64,000 nucleotides of DNA from Saprospirales bacterium (GCA_016711045.1 JADJTT010000014.1:1-64000), one strand, 5' to 3'; numbered from the stretch's first letter, positions 54,147 to 63,168 are shown. Numbers and translations are program-made. Notes: generated by a model from the letters alone, not told the origin.

Positions 54147-55328
54147 ATGAAAGACGTATATATCGTATCCGCGGTACGGACCCCAATCGGGAGTTTTGGT
54201 GGGATTTTCGCAAACGTCACCGCCGTTCAATTGGGCGCTGCGGCTATAAAAGGCGCCCTGGAACGGGGGGGAGTTGATCCCGGGCTGGTACAGGAAGTAT
54301 TTATGGGCAATGTCATTTCGGCTAACCTCGGTCAGGCGCCGGCGCGGCAGGCAGCCCTTCAGGCCGGGATTCCCAACACCGTACCCTGCACCACTGTCAA
54401 TAAAGTGTGCGCTTCCGGCGCGAAGGCGATTATGTTTGGCGCCCAATCCATTCAATTGGGGCTGAATGAGGTCGTAGTGGCCGGGGGAATGGAGAATATG
54501 AGCCAGATCCCTTATTACCTGCCTTCTGCCCGGTATGGATACCGCTATGGAAACGGAGAATTGGTCGATGGGCTGGTGAAAGATGGCTTGCTGGATGTCT
54601 ACAATCAATGCGCGATGGGCGTGTGCGCGGATGCAACGGCCACCAAATTCCACATCACGCGGGAGGAGCAGGATGCCTTTGCAATTCAATCCTATAAGCG
54701 GTCGGCAGAAGCGACACAAAGCGGTGCGCTGAAAAAAGAGATTGTCCCCGTGGTGGTTCCCCAACGCAAAGGCGATCCTTTGGTGATGGAAGAGGATGAG
54801 GAATACAAAAAAGTAAATTTCGATAAGATTCCCGGTTTGAAACCGGCATTTACCAAAGATGGTACGGTTACGGCGGCCAACGCCTCCACCATCAATGACG
54901 GGGCAGCGGCCCTGGTGCTGATGAGTGGGGAGAAAGTAAAAGAACTGGGATTAAAACCCCTGGCTCGAATCGTCTCCTATGCCGATGCCGCGCACGAACC
55001 CGAGTGGTTCACCACCGCCCCCGGCAAAGCAGCCCCGATCGCATTGAAGCGGGCAGGGCTGAAGCTGGAAGATATCGACTACTTCGAGGTCAACGAGGCC
55101 TTTGCCGTAGTGACGCAGGTGTTTATGAAAGAACTGGGTATCTCCGAAGATAAAGTGAATGTGTTTGGTGGCGCGGTATCCATCGGCCACCCGCTCGGCG
55201 CATCCGGCGCGCGTATCACCACTACGCTGGTCAATGTGCTGGGCCAAAAGAAAGGTCGATACGGCATGATCGCTATTTGCAATGGCGGCGGTGGCGCTTC
55301 GGCCATGATATTGGAACGATTAAATTAA
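54147..55328 (+). CDS. phaA: Acetyl-CoA acetyltransferase (beta-ketothiolase)
   Basis: A 393-aa thiolase. The nucleophile C88 is in NKVCASGAKAIM, NEAFAV carries the active-site Asn/Glu segment, GHPLGASGARI the catalytic His (~349), and CNGGGGASAMI the second Cys (~379). It joins two acetyl-CoA into acetoacetyl-CoA, the first step to poly-3-hydroxybutyrate. The same enzyme could serve butyrate or fatty-acid metabolism, but phasin-like, phaE, phaC and phaB genes follow. Length is normal. Confidence 0.9.
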   Translation: MKDVYIVSAVRTPIGSFGGIFANVTAVQLGAAAIKGALERGGVDPGLVQEVFMGNVISANLGQAPARQAALQAGIPNTVPCTTVNKVCASGAKAIMFGAQSIQLGLNEVVVAGGMENMSQIPYYLPSARYGYRYGNGELVDGLVKDGLLDVYNQCAMGVCADATATKFHITREEQDAFAIQSYKRSAEATQSGALKKEIVPVVVPQRKGDPLVMEEDEEYKKVNFDKIPGLKPAFTKDGTVTAANASTINDGAAALVLMSGEKVKELGLKPLARIVSYADAAHEPEWFTTAPGKAAPIALKRAGLKLEDIDYFEVNEAFAVVTQVFMKELGISEDKVNVFGGAVSIGHPLGASGARITTTLVNVLGQKKGRYGMIAICNGGGGASAMILERLN

Positions 55329-55422
55329 TCGGTGACGGAACCGGGGTGAGGCTCGTTCATGCCCCCCGTTACTGGAAAAGATATTTTGGTCTTTATTTGG
55401 TTTTATTTGGTTTAGGCAGGAA

Positions 55423-55458
55423 GGTAGGGTTGGCAGTTGCCACCCTACCCCTTTTTTT
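55423..55458 (+). terminator. Rho-independent terminator after phaA
   Basis: A 12-bp stem with one bulged T (55423-55435 with 55438-55449) is followed by CC and seven T residues. Confidence 0.75.
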
Positions 55459-55490
55459 AGAGGGATGCGGATATTGTCCGCATCCCTCTA
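55458..55490 (+). repeat. Second hairpin behind the phaA terminator
   Basis: Bases 55458-55471 pair perfectly with 55477-55490 (14 bp, loop TATTG). It starts on the last T of the preceding terminator and has only a weak T tail, so it may be a backup terminator. Confidence 0.65.
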
Positions 55491-55605
55491 TTCGTTAAGG
55501 TCAAGGGGTTTGGTAGTGTTCGCTTTGTATTGTTAATCAAGTGTTTGTGTCGTATAAATTTGATTAAGCCTATTAAAGTCAACCTTTTTTCATAAGAAGG
55601 GTGTA

Positions 55606-55636
55606 TTGCCGGTGGGGTAAACTGCACCTACCTTTG
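55606..55636 (+). promoter_or_regulatory. Bacteroidota promoter of the phasin-phaE-phaC operon
   Basis: TTG (55606-55608) is followed after 20 bp by TACCTTTG (55629-55636), an exact TAnnTTTG. The -7 box lies 48 bp before the ATG at 55685. This is the best promoter match in the window. Confidence 0.7.
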
Positions 55637-55684
55637 TAGCATCAAAAGAAATTCCCTTTCCTTCACTCAAAAAAAAATAGAATC

Positions 55685-56116
55685 ATGCCAAAGGCAAAAG
55701 AAAACTTCGGGAAAATTGTAGAGCAGCAGCAAGACCTCATGGACAAGATCACTGCGAACACGAACAAGATCTATGAAATGTTCACACTGGAAGAGACGGA
55801 CACCAAAGAGGGACGTGAATTGATAAATGAATTCATCAAGCGCAACCAGCAGTTGATGGAGGAACAGTTTCACCCCGACAACCTGGAGAAATTCTGGGAG
55901 AAAATGCCGGAGCAGTATAGCAAGGTCATGGAAATGCAAATGGATTTCTACAACCGCACTTCCGATTTAATGAAGCGGGTGACGGAGAAATACGCCGTCC
56001 AGAATCAGCAAAACTATTGGAAGAAACTGTCGGAAGTGTATATGGAGAACTACCATGCGATGATGGAAACTTCTACGAACAGCTTTAAAGCATTCCAGGA
56101 GTTTTTTAATAATTAA
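55685..56116 (+). CDS. Phasin-like small helical protein
   Basis: A 143-aa protein, highly charged and almost entirely helical, with Met- and Gln-rich amphipathic stretches (MEEQFHPDNLEKFWEKMPEQ, YMENYHAMMETSTNSFKAFQ). No signal or membrane segment. It precedes phaE by 36 bp under a shared promoter. Its layout and end (FKAFQEFF) resemble phasins, which coat PHA granules. Sequence alone does not prove this. Confidence 0.65.
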   Translation: MPKAKENFGKIVEQQQDLMDKITANTNKIYEMFTLEETDTKEGRELINEFIKRNQQLMEEQFHPDNLEKFWEKMPEQYSKVMEMQMDFYNRTSDLMKRVTEKYAVQNQQNYWKKLSEVYMENYHAMMETSTNSFKAFQEFFNN

Positions 56117-56152
56117 CCCTTCACTCTTCACCCTTCACTAAAAGAAAAGCAA

Positions 56153-57538
56153 ATGAAAAAGGGAATCGACGAAATGATGGAGAACCAAAAGAAAGCTTTT
56201 GACTCCTGGAAAGATTGGTCCGATCAGTGGATGAAATCCATGCCTGGTATGACGCCGCCATCTTCCGGTAAAGACTTCTTTGTACCCTGGATGGAAATGC
56301 AGCAGAAGTGGATGGATGAGACGATGAAAATGGGTAACCTGAAAGGATCGACCGAGTCAATGCCGGAGCAGTGGAAAACGTGGATGGATATGCAGTCGCA
56401 GGCCTCTGAAAAATGGATGGACTTTTACCGCGAGCAGGCCAAACAGTTTGGCGTATCAGTCCCGGGCATTAGCAGCTTTACCAAGGCTCCATTTGTAGAA
56501 ATGGGCCCGAAGCAATGGCAAACCTGGATGGAAGAAAGCAACAAGTGGCTGAAGGAAAATATCCTCGAAAAGATCCCGGCCAATATGAAGCCGCATTATC
56601 AGAATTTCACGGTGCTCTACGACGAGATGGCCAAGTACTGGGAAGGCGTGCAGCGGATGATCCAATTCGGTTCTTTCTCCAAAGGTACCACCGACCAGTT
56701 CTTCACCCCTGAAGCATATCGCCGGGTAGTAGGCCTGTTTTTGGGCTTCAAACCGGTGGATAACGTCGCCAAATTGGTGGAGGACGTCAATAGGTTCTTC
56801 GAAGATTATATCGCTTCCATGCAGAAGATGACCCCTGGCACCCATGACTTCATGGACAGCTTTACCCGTTTCTTCCGCGATTGGGGACGGCAGAGTGGCC
56901 ATCCGGGTCTTCAGGCTGTTGCTGAAGTCACCAATATGATGGAAAAAGGCATCAATTCCCTGTATCATGTAGCTGGTCCGAGCGAAGAGCTCGCCATGGC
57001 CAAACTGCTGAAAGATGTACAGTTTGCCTATACCGGCTTCGTCATGAAATCGGCCGAAATGCAACAAATCCTGCTCGACGCCGGTCAGTTTGCCCTCCCG
57101 GATACGATCAAATCGTTCTACGACGAATTCCAGGAGACCAAGAAAATGCCTAACTATACGGAGTTTTTTAACCGGTATGCCAACCATCTGGAAGACTACC
57201 TCCTCGAAGTTTTGGAATCCGATGAATATTCGATACTACAGGCCAATGTATCCAAATCGGGTATTGCCGTGAAGGCCAAAATGGATGAGTTGATCGAACT
57301 GGCGTTCGATGACTTTCCCTTCCTGATGAAATCGTTTGCCGACGAAGTAGCCCAGGAAAATACCAGCTTGCGCCGCAAGGTTCGCGACCTGGAGACCCGC
57401 CTGTATGCGATCGAATCGACTTTCCACGGTGGAAGCGCCATGCAAAAGACTACGGCAGAACCACCTAAGCCGAAAGCAGAGGCTCCGAAGCCAGCGACTC
57501 GCAAGGCCAGCAATTCAAAAAAAACAACGGCGAAGTAA
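56153..57538 (+). CDS. phaE: Class III PHA synthase subunit PhaE with a Lys/Pro-rich tail
   Basis: A 461-aa soluble protein. The N-terminal half is Trp- and Met-rich amphipathic helix (WKDWSDQWMKSMPGM, WMEMQQKWMDETMKM), and the centre contains the PhaE core (GFKPVDNVAKLVEDVNRFFE, YHVAGPSEELAMAKLLKDVQ). It ends with a coiled coil (LRRKVRDLETRLYAIE) and a ~35-residue Lys/Ala/Pro-rich tail (PKPKAEAPKPATRKASNSKK). PhaE is needed for activity of the catalytic PhaC partner, encoded 22 bp downstream. It is longer than typical PhaE (~360 aa). The basic tail recalls DNA-binding PAKKA tails of granule proteins; nucleoid attachment of granules is only a suggestion. Confidence 0.85.
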   Translation: MKKGIDEMMENQKKAFDSWKDWSDQWMKSMPGMTPPSSGKDFFVPWMEMQQKWMDETMKMGNLKGSTESMPEQWKTWMDMQSQASEKWMDFYREQAKQFGVSVPGISSFTKAPFVEMGPKQWQTWMEESNKWLKENILEKIPANMKPHYQNFTVLYDEMAKYWEGVQRMIQFGSFSKGTTDQFFTPEAYRRVVGLFLGFKPVDNVAKLVEDVNRFFEDYIASMQKMTPGTHDFMDSFTRFFRDWGRQSGHPGLQAVAEVTNMMEKGINSLYHVAGPSEELAMAKLLKDVQFAYTGFVMKSAEMQQILLDAGQFALPDTIKSFYDEFQETKKMPNYTEFFNRYANHLEDYLLEVLESDEYSILQANVSKSGIAVKAKMDELIELAFDDFPFLMKSFADEVAQENTSLRRKVRDLETRLYAIESTFHGGSAMQKTTAEPPKPKAEAPKPATRKASNSKKTTAK

Positions 57539-57560
57539 TCACTGAATAGATTTCCAACTT

Positions 57561-58613
57561 ATGGCAGAACAGCATATTTCAGACCAACTACTTCAGCAAG
57601 TCGATACCGCAACCGATGCGATCCGCAATATCTCCGATATCAATACCATTGATATTGCAACGGCCGAGCGGGATGTAGTGTGGCAAGACGGTAAAGTGAA
57701 GCTTTACCATTTCAAACGGGAGGGAAAAGCCAAGGCGAAAACGCCTGTGCTGATCGTCTATGCGCTCGTAAACCGCTGGGAGATGATGGACCTTCAGCCC
57801 AACCGGAGTTTCGTGCGCAAGCTCCTCAGTGAAGGAATGGATGTATACGTCATCGACTGGGGCTATGCTTCCCGGCTCGACCGCTACAAGACCATCGAAG
57901 ATTATATCATGGGAAATATAGGCGACTGCGTGGATTATATCCGGCGTAAGGACCAAATTCCCAGTGTGAATCTGTTGGGCGTGTGCCAGGGCGGCACTTT
58001 CTCCGTGATCTACTCGTCGCTTTTTCCTGAAAAGGTAAAGAATCTCGCCACGCTGGTAACCCCGGTAGACTTCGACAACAAACAGGGCTTGCTCTTCAAA
58101 TGGGCTAAAGACCTCGATGTGGATGCGATGGTCGATGGGTTCGGCGGTGTGATCCCCGGCGAATTTCTGAACACGGGCTTTGATATGCTCAAGCCCATGA
58201 ACAAGACCCGCAAATACTTGTCCTTGCCCGACACGCTGAAAGAGAAAGACAAACTCATGAACTTCCTCCGCATGGAAAAATGGGTAGCTGATTCACCCGA
58301 CCAGGCAGGGGAGACCTACCGCCAATTTATCAAGGACTTTTACCAGAAGAACCTCCTGATCAAAGGCGAATTTGTGCTGGCCGGTCGCAAGGTGGATTTG
58401 AAAAATATCACCATGCCCGTGCTTACCATCTATGCCAAGGAAGATCACATCGTACCGCCAGATACGACAAAGCCTCTCCACGAAAAGGTGGGTTCCAAAG
58501 ACAAAGAACTGATGGAATTCCCCGGAGGGCACATAGGCGTATTCGTCGGCGCCCGTTCTCAAAGTATCCTTTCTCCGGCAGTAGCCAGCTGGTACATTAA
58601 ACGAGACGCTTGA
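57561..58613 (+). CDS. phaC: Class III poly(3-hydroxyalkanoate) synthase subunit PhaC
   Basis: A 350-aa alpha/beta-hydrolase-fold synthase. The lipase-like box is GVCQGG with nucleophile C142 in place of Ser; the other triad members are D295 (KEDHIVPP) and H324 (GGHIGV). YVIDWGYASRLDRYKTIEDY is the class III signature. It polymerises 3-hydroxyacyl-CoA (mainly C4-C5) on granules, together with PhaE. The short length (class I enzymes are ~590 aa) and adjacency to phaE fix the class. Confidence 0.95.
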   Translation: MAEQHISDQLLQQVDTATDAIRNISDINTIDIATAERDVVWQDGKVKLYHFKREGKAKAKTPVLIVYALVNRWEMMDLQPNRSFVRKLLSEGMDVYVIDWGYASRLDRYKTIEDYIMGNIGDCVDYIRRKDQIPSVNLLGVCQGGTFSVIYSSLFPEKVKNLATLVTPVDFDNKQGLLFKWAKDLDVDAMVDGFGGVIPGEFLNTGFDMLKPMNKTRKYLSLPDTLKEKDKLMNFLRMEKWVADSPDQAGETYRQFIKDFYQKNLLIKGEFVLAGRKVDLKNITMPVLTIYAKEDHIVPPDTTKPLHEKVGSKDKELMEFPGGHIGVFVGARSQSILSPAVASWYIKRDA

Positions 58614-58618
58614 TAATA

Positions 58619-58647
58619 AAGAAGGCCGGCATTGCGCCGGCCTTCTT
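58619..58647. terminator. Two-way terminator between phaC and phaB
   Basis: A perfect 12-bp stem (58619-58630 with 58636-58647, loop ATTGC) lies between the convergent stop codons. Confidence 0.8.
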
Positions 58648-58650
58648 CAT

Positions 58651-59397
58651 TTAATGGACGTGCTGTCCGCCATTAATGGCATAATTAGCTCCGGTGATAA
58701 ACGCAGCTTCCTCAGAAGCCAGGAAGGATACCAGGTGCGCGATTTCTCCCGTACCACCCAAGCGGCCCATCGGGATGCCTTTAATGATCTGTGCCCGCAC
58801 TTCTTCCGCCACGGCCATGACCATGTCGGTGGCGATATAGCCGGGGGAGATCGTGTTTACCGTGATGCCTTTGCGGGCTACTTCCACGGCCAGGGTTTTG
58901 GTGAATCCGTGCATGCCCGCCTTGGCTGCCGCGTAATTCACTTGCCCGAACTGGGCCCGCTGCCCGTTTACCGAAGAGATATTGATAATGCGGCCGTAGT
59001 GCTGATCGACCATGGGTTCGATTACATGGTGACAGCAATTGAACACACTGTACAGGTTGGTTTTCAATACGATATCCCAACTTTCCGGCGTCATTCGTCT
59101 AAAGGCGCTATCGCGGGTAATACCGGCATTATTCACCAAAATGTCGATCACCCCGATCTCTTCCTGGATGCGCTTCACCATGGCGCCCACCTCTTCATAA
59201 TCGGCTACATCTGCCTGATACATGGCAGGCTCGTACCCTTCTGCCTGCATTTCCTTCAGCCATGCCTCCGCCTTCTCCGGACTCCGGTAATTCGCAATTA
59301 CCCGATACCCGTCGTCTAACAGGCGTTTGACCATATGGGTGCCCAGTCCGCCTGTGGCGCCTGTGACGAGTGCTACTGTGTGTTCTGTTTGTGTCAT
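58651..59397 (-). CDS. phaB: Acetoacetyl-CoA reductase (PhaB-type SDR)
   Basis: A 248-aa short-chain dehydrogenase. TGATGGLG is the NADPH motif, VIANYRSPEKAEAWLKEMQA and NNAGITRDSAFRRM are PhaB-like, Ser lies in ISSVNGQRAQFGQ, and YAAAK is the catalytic Tyr-Lys. VNGQ(R)AQFGQVNYAAAKAG closely matches characterised PhaB enzymes, so this copy is a better phaB candidate than 53074-53817. It supplies (R)-3-hydroxybutyryl-CoA to PhaC. It is convergent with phaC and divergent from the symporter gene. Confidence 0.9.
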   Translation of the reverse strand: MTQTEHTVALVTGATGGLGTHMVKRLLDDGYRVIANYRSPEKAEAWLKEMQAEGYEPAMYQADVADYEEVGAMVKRIQEEIGVIDILVNNAGITRDSAFRRMTPESWDIVLKTNLYSVFNCCHHVIEPMVDQHYGRIINISSVNGQRAQFGQVNYAAAKAGMHGFTKTLAVEVARKGITVNTISPGYIATDMVMAVAEEVRAQIIKGIPMGRLGGTGEIAHLVSFLASEEAAFITGANYAINGGQHVH

Positions 59398-59428
59398 ATC
59401 GACTGTTTTTTTATAAAAATAGGATTTT

Positions 59429-59529
59429 AGTTTATAAGTTTATAAGGGTATACTGGAGAAAAAGTGATTTGACGGCCGTCGGCCGCACTAGTCACAAACC
59501 ACTTTGTTTCGAAAATAAACTTATAAACT
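59429..59529. repeat. Nested inverted repeat between phaB and the symporter gene
   Basis: A perfect 14-bp outer arm pair (59429-59442 with 59516-59529) encloses a second, imperfect pair (AAAGTGATTTG at 59461 with CAAACCACTTT near 59495-59505) around a GC core GACGGCCGTCGGCCGC. The right arm ends 7 bp before the ATG at 59537. Confidence 0.6.
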
Positions 59530-59536
59530 TCCCTAC

Positions 59537-61078
59537 ATGGCTTCCCCGCAAATGGTATGGGCTACAGCCCTCCTGGTGCTCCTGCTCGCCGCGTTGATCC
59601 TGTTTTTCGTCGTGCGTGGCGCCATGCGCACCACTTCGATGGCTGATTATGCCCTGGGTAGTATCCAGTTTTCGCCGGTGGTGGTCGGCTTGTCCCTGGC
59701 GGCTTCGATGACGAGTGCGGCGACCTTTATCATCAACCCGGGCTTTATCGCGCTGTATGGATTGAGCGGGGTGCTGGCCTATGCCATTGTGCTGCCGATC
59801 GGGATTTTTATCTCCCTGGTGGTGCTGACCAAGAGCTTCCGACGCCACGGCGCCACCGTGAAGGCCCTGACTATGGCGCAGTGGATCGGCAAGCGATACG
59901 ACAGCAAGGGTTTTGCCCTGTTCTTTGGCGTATTGTCCCTGCTTCTCCTCACCTTCATCGTGCTGATCTGTGTGGGGATGACGAAGGTCCTTTCCCAGGC
60001 CCTCAATGTCCGGGAACTCTATGTGCTGCTCGGCCTGGTGGGCTTTGTATTCGGATACATGATGTTTGGCGGGGCCAATTCCATGGTCTACACCAACGCC
60101 ATCCAGGCCATCCTCATGATCGTAGTAGCGTTCATATTGCTGGGTTCCGGCTACGAACATTTTAGTGAAGGGGTGCATGGCTTTCTCGATCGCCTGGCTG
60201 CGGTAGATCCGGTATTGACAAAAGCGGTCAACCCGCAGAGCTTCCTTTTTCGCGATTATTTTGAGATCATCTTTTGCTCTTTTATTGTGGGCGTGGCCAT
60301 CGTTTGCCAGCCTCACATCATCACCCGGTCTTTGCTGTTGAAAAATGAATCGGATGTGAACCGGTACCTGTTGACGGGTATTGTCGTGGAAGTCCTTTTC
60401 TTTTCGGTGGTCTTTGCCGGACTTTATGCCCGCCTGGCCTTCCCGGACCTCACGCTGAACGGGGAGCGCATACCTATGGATGGCATTATTCCGGCGTATG
60501 TGGTGGCGGAGTTTCCCGTCTTTTTGGGGCTGATCGTCGTGATGGGCTTGCTGGCTGCCGGACTTTCCACCCTGGAGGGCCTGATCCAATCGCTTTCCAG
60601 CACGATTACCTCCGATATCATCGAACCGCTGGCCGGCAAGCTGCTCGGCACAGAAGAAACACGCGGCAAACGGCTGGTCGTGCTCAATAAATTGGTGATC
60701 GTGGGACTGGCGGTGGTTTCGGTACTGCTCACGTACCAACAGTTGGTGAAACCCAACCTGAGCGTGGGTATCTTTGCGCAGAACGGGGTCTACGCTTATT
60801 TCTCGGCCGCCTTTGTGCCCGTATTGATGGGTATTTTCCTCAAAGACGTGCCCCGTATTGCGCCCATTGGCGCCTCCGTGACAGCGGTGTTGGTCCATTT
60901 TGGCTCCTACTACGGTGGCTTCACCTGGTATTTGCAGGACGTGGTCCGGAACCCAGCCGTAGCCGCCACCTATGCGATTTTGGCCTCAGTGGTAGTAGGC
61001 ACTCTGTTGTATATATTGTTCCGAAAAAAAGCTGTCCTACCAGCCCCATTAACTAATCCCGATGGTTATCGGGACTAA
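59537..61078 (+). CDS. Sodium:solute symporter of unknown substrate
   Basis: A 513-aa SSS-family transporter with about 13 membrane helices. SLAASMTSAATFIINPGFIA, TMAQWIGKRYDS and FGYMMFGGANSMVYTNAIQA mark the family, and a Ser/Thr-rich GLSTLEGLIQSLSSTITSDI helix is the usual sodium-site region. It is not close to the acetate-type symporter at 40841 or the SGLT type at 14844. The neighbourhood (PHA genes before, acyl-enzyme genes after) suggests a carboxylate substrate without proof. Confidence 0.85.
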   Translation: MASPQMVWATALLVLLLAALILFFVVRGAMRTTSMADYALGSIQFSPVVVGLSLAASMTSAATFIINPGFIALYGLSGVLAYAIVLPIGIFISLVVLTKSFRRHGATVKALTMAQWIGKRYDSKGFALFFGVLSLLLLTFIVLICVGMTKVLSQALNVRELYVLLGLVGFVFGYMMFGGANSMVYTNAIQAILMIVVAFILLGSGYEHFSEGVHGFLDRLAAVDPVLTKAVNPQSFLFRDYFEIIFCSFIVGVAIVCQPHIITRSLLLKNESDVNRYLLTGIVVEVLFFSVVFAGLYARLAFPDLTLNGERIPMDGIIPAYVVAEFPVFLGLIVVMGLLAAGLSTLEGLIQSLSSTITSDIIEPLAGKLLGTEETRGKRLVVLNKLVIVGLAVVSVLLTYQQLVKPNLSVGIFAQNGVYAYFSAAFVPVLMGIFLKDVPRIAPIGASVTAVLVHFGSYYGGFTWYLQDVVRNPAVAATYAILASVVVGTLLYILFRKKAVLPAPLTNPDGYRD

Positions 61079-61088
61079 AAACTAAAAA

Positions 61089-61922
61089 CTGAAGACTCTC
61101 CCCCTCCCCTCCGGTCTCGACATCGCCTATGTCGACGAAGGCTCCGGCCCGCAAACCCTGCTGTTGATACACGGCATGGGCAGCAATTTGCTGGGTTGGC
61201 AGAAATTGATCGCCGGGCTCCGCGGGCAGGTGCGCTGCATTGCCTTCGATTTGCCCAACTATGGGGGCTCCACCCCGGGTAATTTTTCGTCGACCATGTC
61301 CTTTTTTGCCAAAGTCGCCTGGGAATTTGCCGATCAATTGGGGCTATCCAGCCTGGCGCTGGGGGGCCATTCGATGGGGGGGCAGATTGCCATGATCATG
61401 GCCCTGCAGCGGCCTTTTGCGGTGGAAAAACTGATTCTATGCTCCCCGGCTGGTTTTGAGACTTTCTCGGAGCCGGAGCGGATGGTGCTAAACAACATCT
61501 ATGCGCCTCAGCTGCTTATGGCGCTGACCGATGACCAGATCCGCCAGAATTTCTATGCCAATTTCTTCCGGTTCCCTGCCGATGCGGAATTTATGATCCA
61601 GGACCGACTCCGCATGAAAGAGAGTGCCCAATATGAGTACTACTGCCGCATGATCCCCAAATGTGTGACCGGCATGCTCGACGAACCGGTGTACCCTTTT
61701 CTGCCCTCCATTCAGCAGCCCACCCATATCTTTTACGGCCTTCAGGATCAACTCATCCCCAATCGCCTGGTACACCCTATGATGCAGACCAAACAGATCG
61801 CCCGCCGCGGCGTGCGTAACCTGCCAAATGCCCACCTGCATCTCCTCGACCAATGCGGTCATTTTCCGCATTGGGAACAGGCGGATAAGGTGCTACCGGT
61901 AGTGCGGAAGTTTTTGAGTTAA
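61089..61922 (+). CDS. Alpha/beta hydrolase, probably starting at a CTG codon
   Basis: A ~277-aa alpha/beta hydrolase. The family's usual N-terminus (KTLPLPSGLDIAYVDEGSGP) lies upstream of the first ATG/GTG/TTG in frame, and the only possible initiator before a stop at 61083 is CTG at 61089. Starting at TTG 61164 would remove the first strands. LLLIHGMG forms the oxyanion part, GGHSMGGQ the nucleophile elbow (Ser), YGLQDQLIP the Asp and QCGHFPHWE the His. It acts on esters, lactones or thioesters; it could work with the KAS III-like and AMP-ligase genes that follow. The CTG may be a misread ATG. Confidence 0.75.
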   Translation: MKTLPLPSGLDIAYVDEGSGPQTLLLIHGMGSNLLGWQKLIAGLRGQVRCIAFDLPNYGGSTPGNFSSTMSFFAKVAWEFADQLGLSSLALGGHSMGGQIAMIMALQRPFAVEKLILCSPAGFETFSEPERMVLNNIYAPQLLMALTDDQIRQNFYANFFRFPADAEFMIQDRLRMKESAQYEYYCRMIPKCVTGMLDEPVYPFLPSIQQPTHIFYGLQDQLIPNRLVHPMMQTKQIARRGVRNLPNAHLHLLDQCGHFPHWEQADKVLPVVRKFLS

Positions 61923-62150
61923 TAAAGTCCACCTGCCTGGAAATTAATTTCAATCTTTTGTAAATCAATTTTTTAAGGCAAATATTTCCCTGAAATCCCC
62001 ACTCAGTCAACCCCTGTTTTTTGCGCTTTTCGAGCCGAAATTTCTTGGGCGACCCCTATCTTTTACAAAATTTACGTGTGTAATCATTGAATTGAAATTG
62101 GATTGATTAGGGCGAGTGTTTTATTTTCAGAATTTTATTTCACTGAAAAA

Positions 62151-63149
62151 ATGGATAACCTGCGGAATGCCAATATCATAAGCACGGGCGCCTATGCCCC
62201 GGACTGGGTGCTGCCCAATGCACTTTTCGACGAATTGTTGGGGGAGGAGGTGGACACCTGGCTGCGGGAAAACGTTCATATATATGAGCGGCGCTGGTGC
62301 CGGGAAAACGAGAGTACTGCCGACCTGGCCGAACGGGCCGGAAAGCAAGCGCTGGAACGGGCAGGGGTGGAGGCAGGGGCGGTGGATCTGGTCATTGTGG
62401 CTACCGATACGCCTGAGTTTGTTTCGCCATCCACCGCATCGGTGGTGCAATACCGGCTGGGTGCAAAAAACGCCGGGTCTTTTGATATTAATACGGCCTG
62501 CGCAGGGTTTGTGACGGCACTGGATATGGGCGCAAAATACATTCGGGCTGATGAGCACTACCGCTACGTGCTGATCATTGGCGCATACGCTATGAGCAAG
62601 TACCTGAATAAATCCGATAAGAAGACGGTGACGCTGTTTGCAGACGGCGCCGGCGCGGTCTTGCTCGGTCCGGAGACACGGGAAGGTTTTGGTCTGCTGG
62701 CCAGTCAACTGATCTCCGAAGGTCAATACAACGGGTGGATGGGGATCTACGGCGGTGGCGCACACATGCCGACGGATGAGAAGGTGCTCGCCAATCACGA
62801 CCATCAATTGAAATTTGTGCAAAAATTTCCGCCTGAACTGAATCCGGAACACTGGACGGCCATGACGCATACGCTGAGTCAGCGCATTGGAGTCCCGGTT
62901 TCGGAGGTCGACCATTTTTTTATCACCCAAATCAATATACACAGCATTTGGGAGACGCTCGACCGGCTGGGCGTACCGCGTGAAAAGGGACACACGATCA
63001 TGCACTATTACGGCTATACGGGCTCGGCCTGCATCGGTATGGCCATGAATGATGCCTGGGAAAAAGGGATATTGAAAAAAGGAGACCTGAGTTATTGTAT
63101 CGGTTCGGGCGGGGGATTGGCGTTTGCCAGCGCCGCCATCCGGCTGTGA
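62151..63149 (+). CDS. KAS III-like (3-oxoacyl-ACP synthase III family) protein lacking the catalytic His and Asn
   Basis: A 333-aa thiolase-fold protein. The nucleophile C117 is present in NTACAGF, and the FabH frame is clear (TGAYAPDWVLPN, ATDTPEFVSPSTASVVQYRL, GDLSYCIGSGGGLAFASAAI). But where FabH has HQANxRI this protein has FITQINIHSI (His replaced by T259), and where FabH has GNTSAAS it has GYTGSAC (Asn replaced by Y289). Without this pair decarboxylative Claisen condensation is doubtful; acyl transfer or another thioester reaction is more likely. ATG 62151 is used rather than 62103, which has no family match. An AMP-dependent ligase follows after 19 bp and could charge its acyl substrate. 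Confidence 0.8.
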   Translation: MDNLRNANIISTGAYAPDWVLPNALFDELLGEEVDTWLRENVHIYERRWCRENESTADLAERAGKQALERAGVEAGAVDLVIVATDTPEFVSPSTASVVQYRLGAKNAGSFDINTACAGFVTALDMGAKYIRADEHYRYVLIIGAYAMSKYLNKSDKKTVTLFADGAGAVLLGPETREGFGLLASQLISEGQYNGWMGIYGGGAHMPTDEKVLANHDHQLKFVQKFPPELNPEHWTAMTHTLSQRIGVPVSEVDHFFITQINIHSIWETLDRLGVPREKGHTIMHYYGYTGSACIGMAMNDAWEKGILKKGDLSYCIGSGGGLAFASAAIRL

Positions 63150-63168
63150 GACATTGAAGGAATAAAAA

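Larger units (their letters stand above)
55329..55684 (+). other. Gene-free region between phaA and the phasin-like gene
   Basis: It contains a terminator (55423-55458), a second perfect hairpin (55458-55490) and, at the right end, a good promoter (55606-55636). No gene is supported. Confidence 0.6.

Noticed and set aside
55277..55498. Small plus-strand gene overlapping the phaA end
   Set aside because: It covers the terminator and the second hairpin and shows no domain or start signal.
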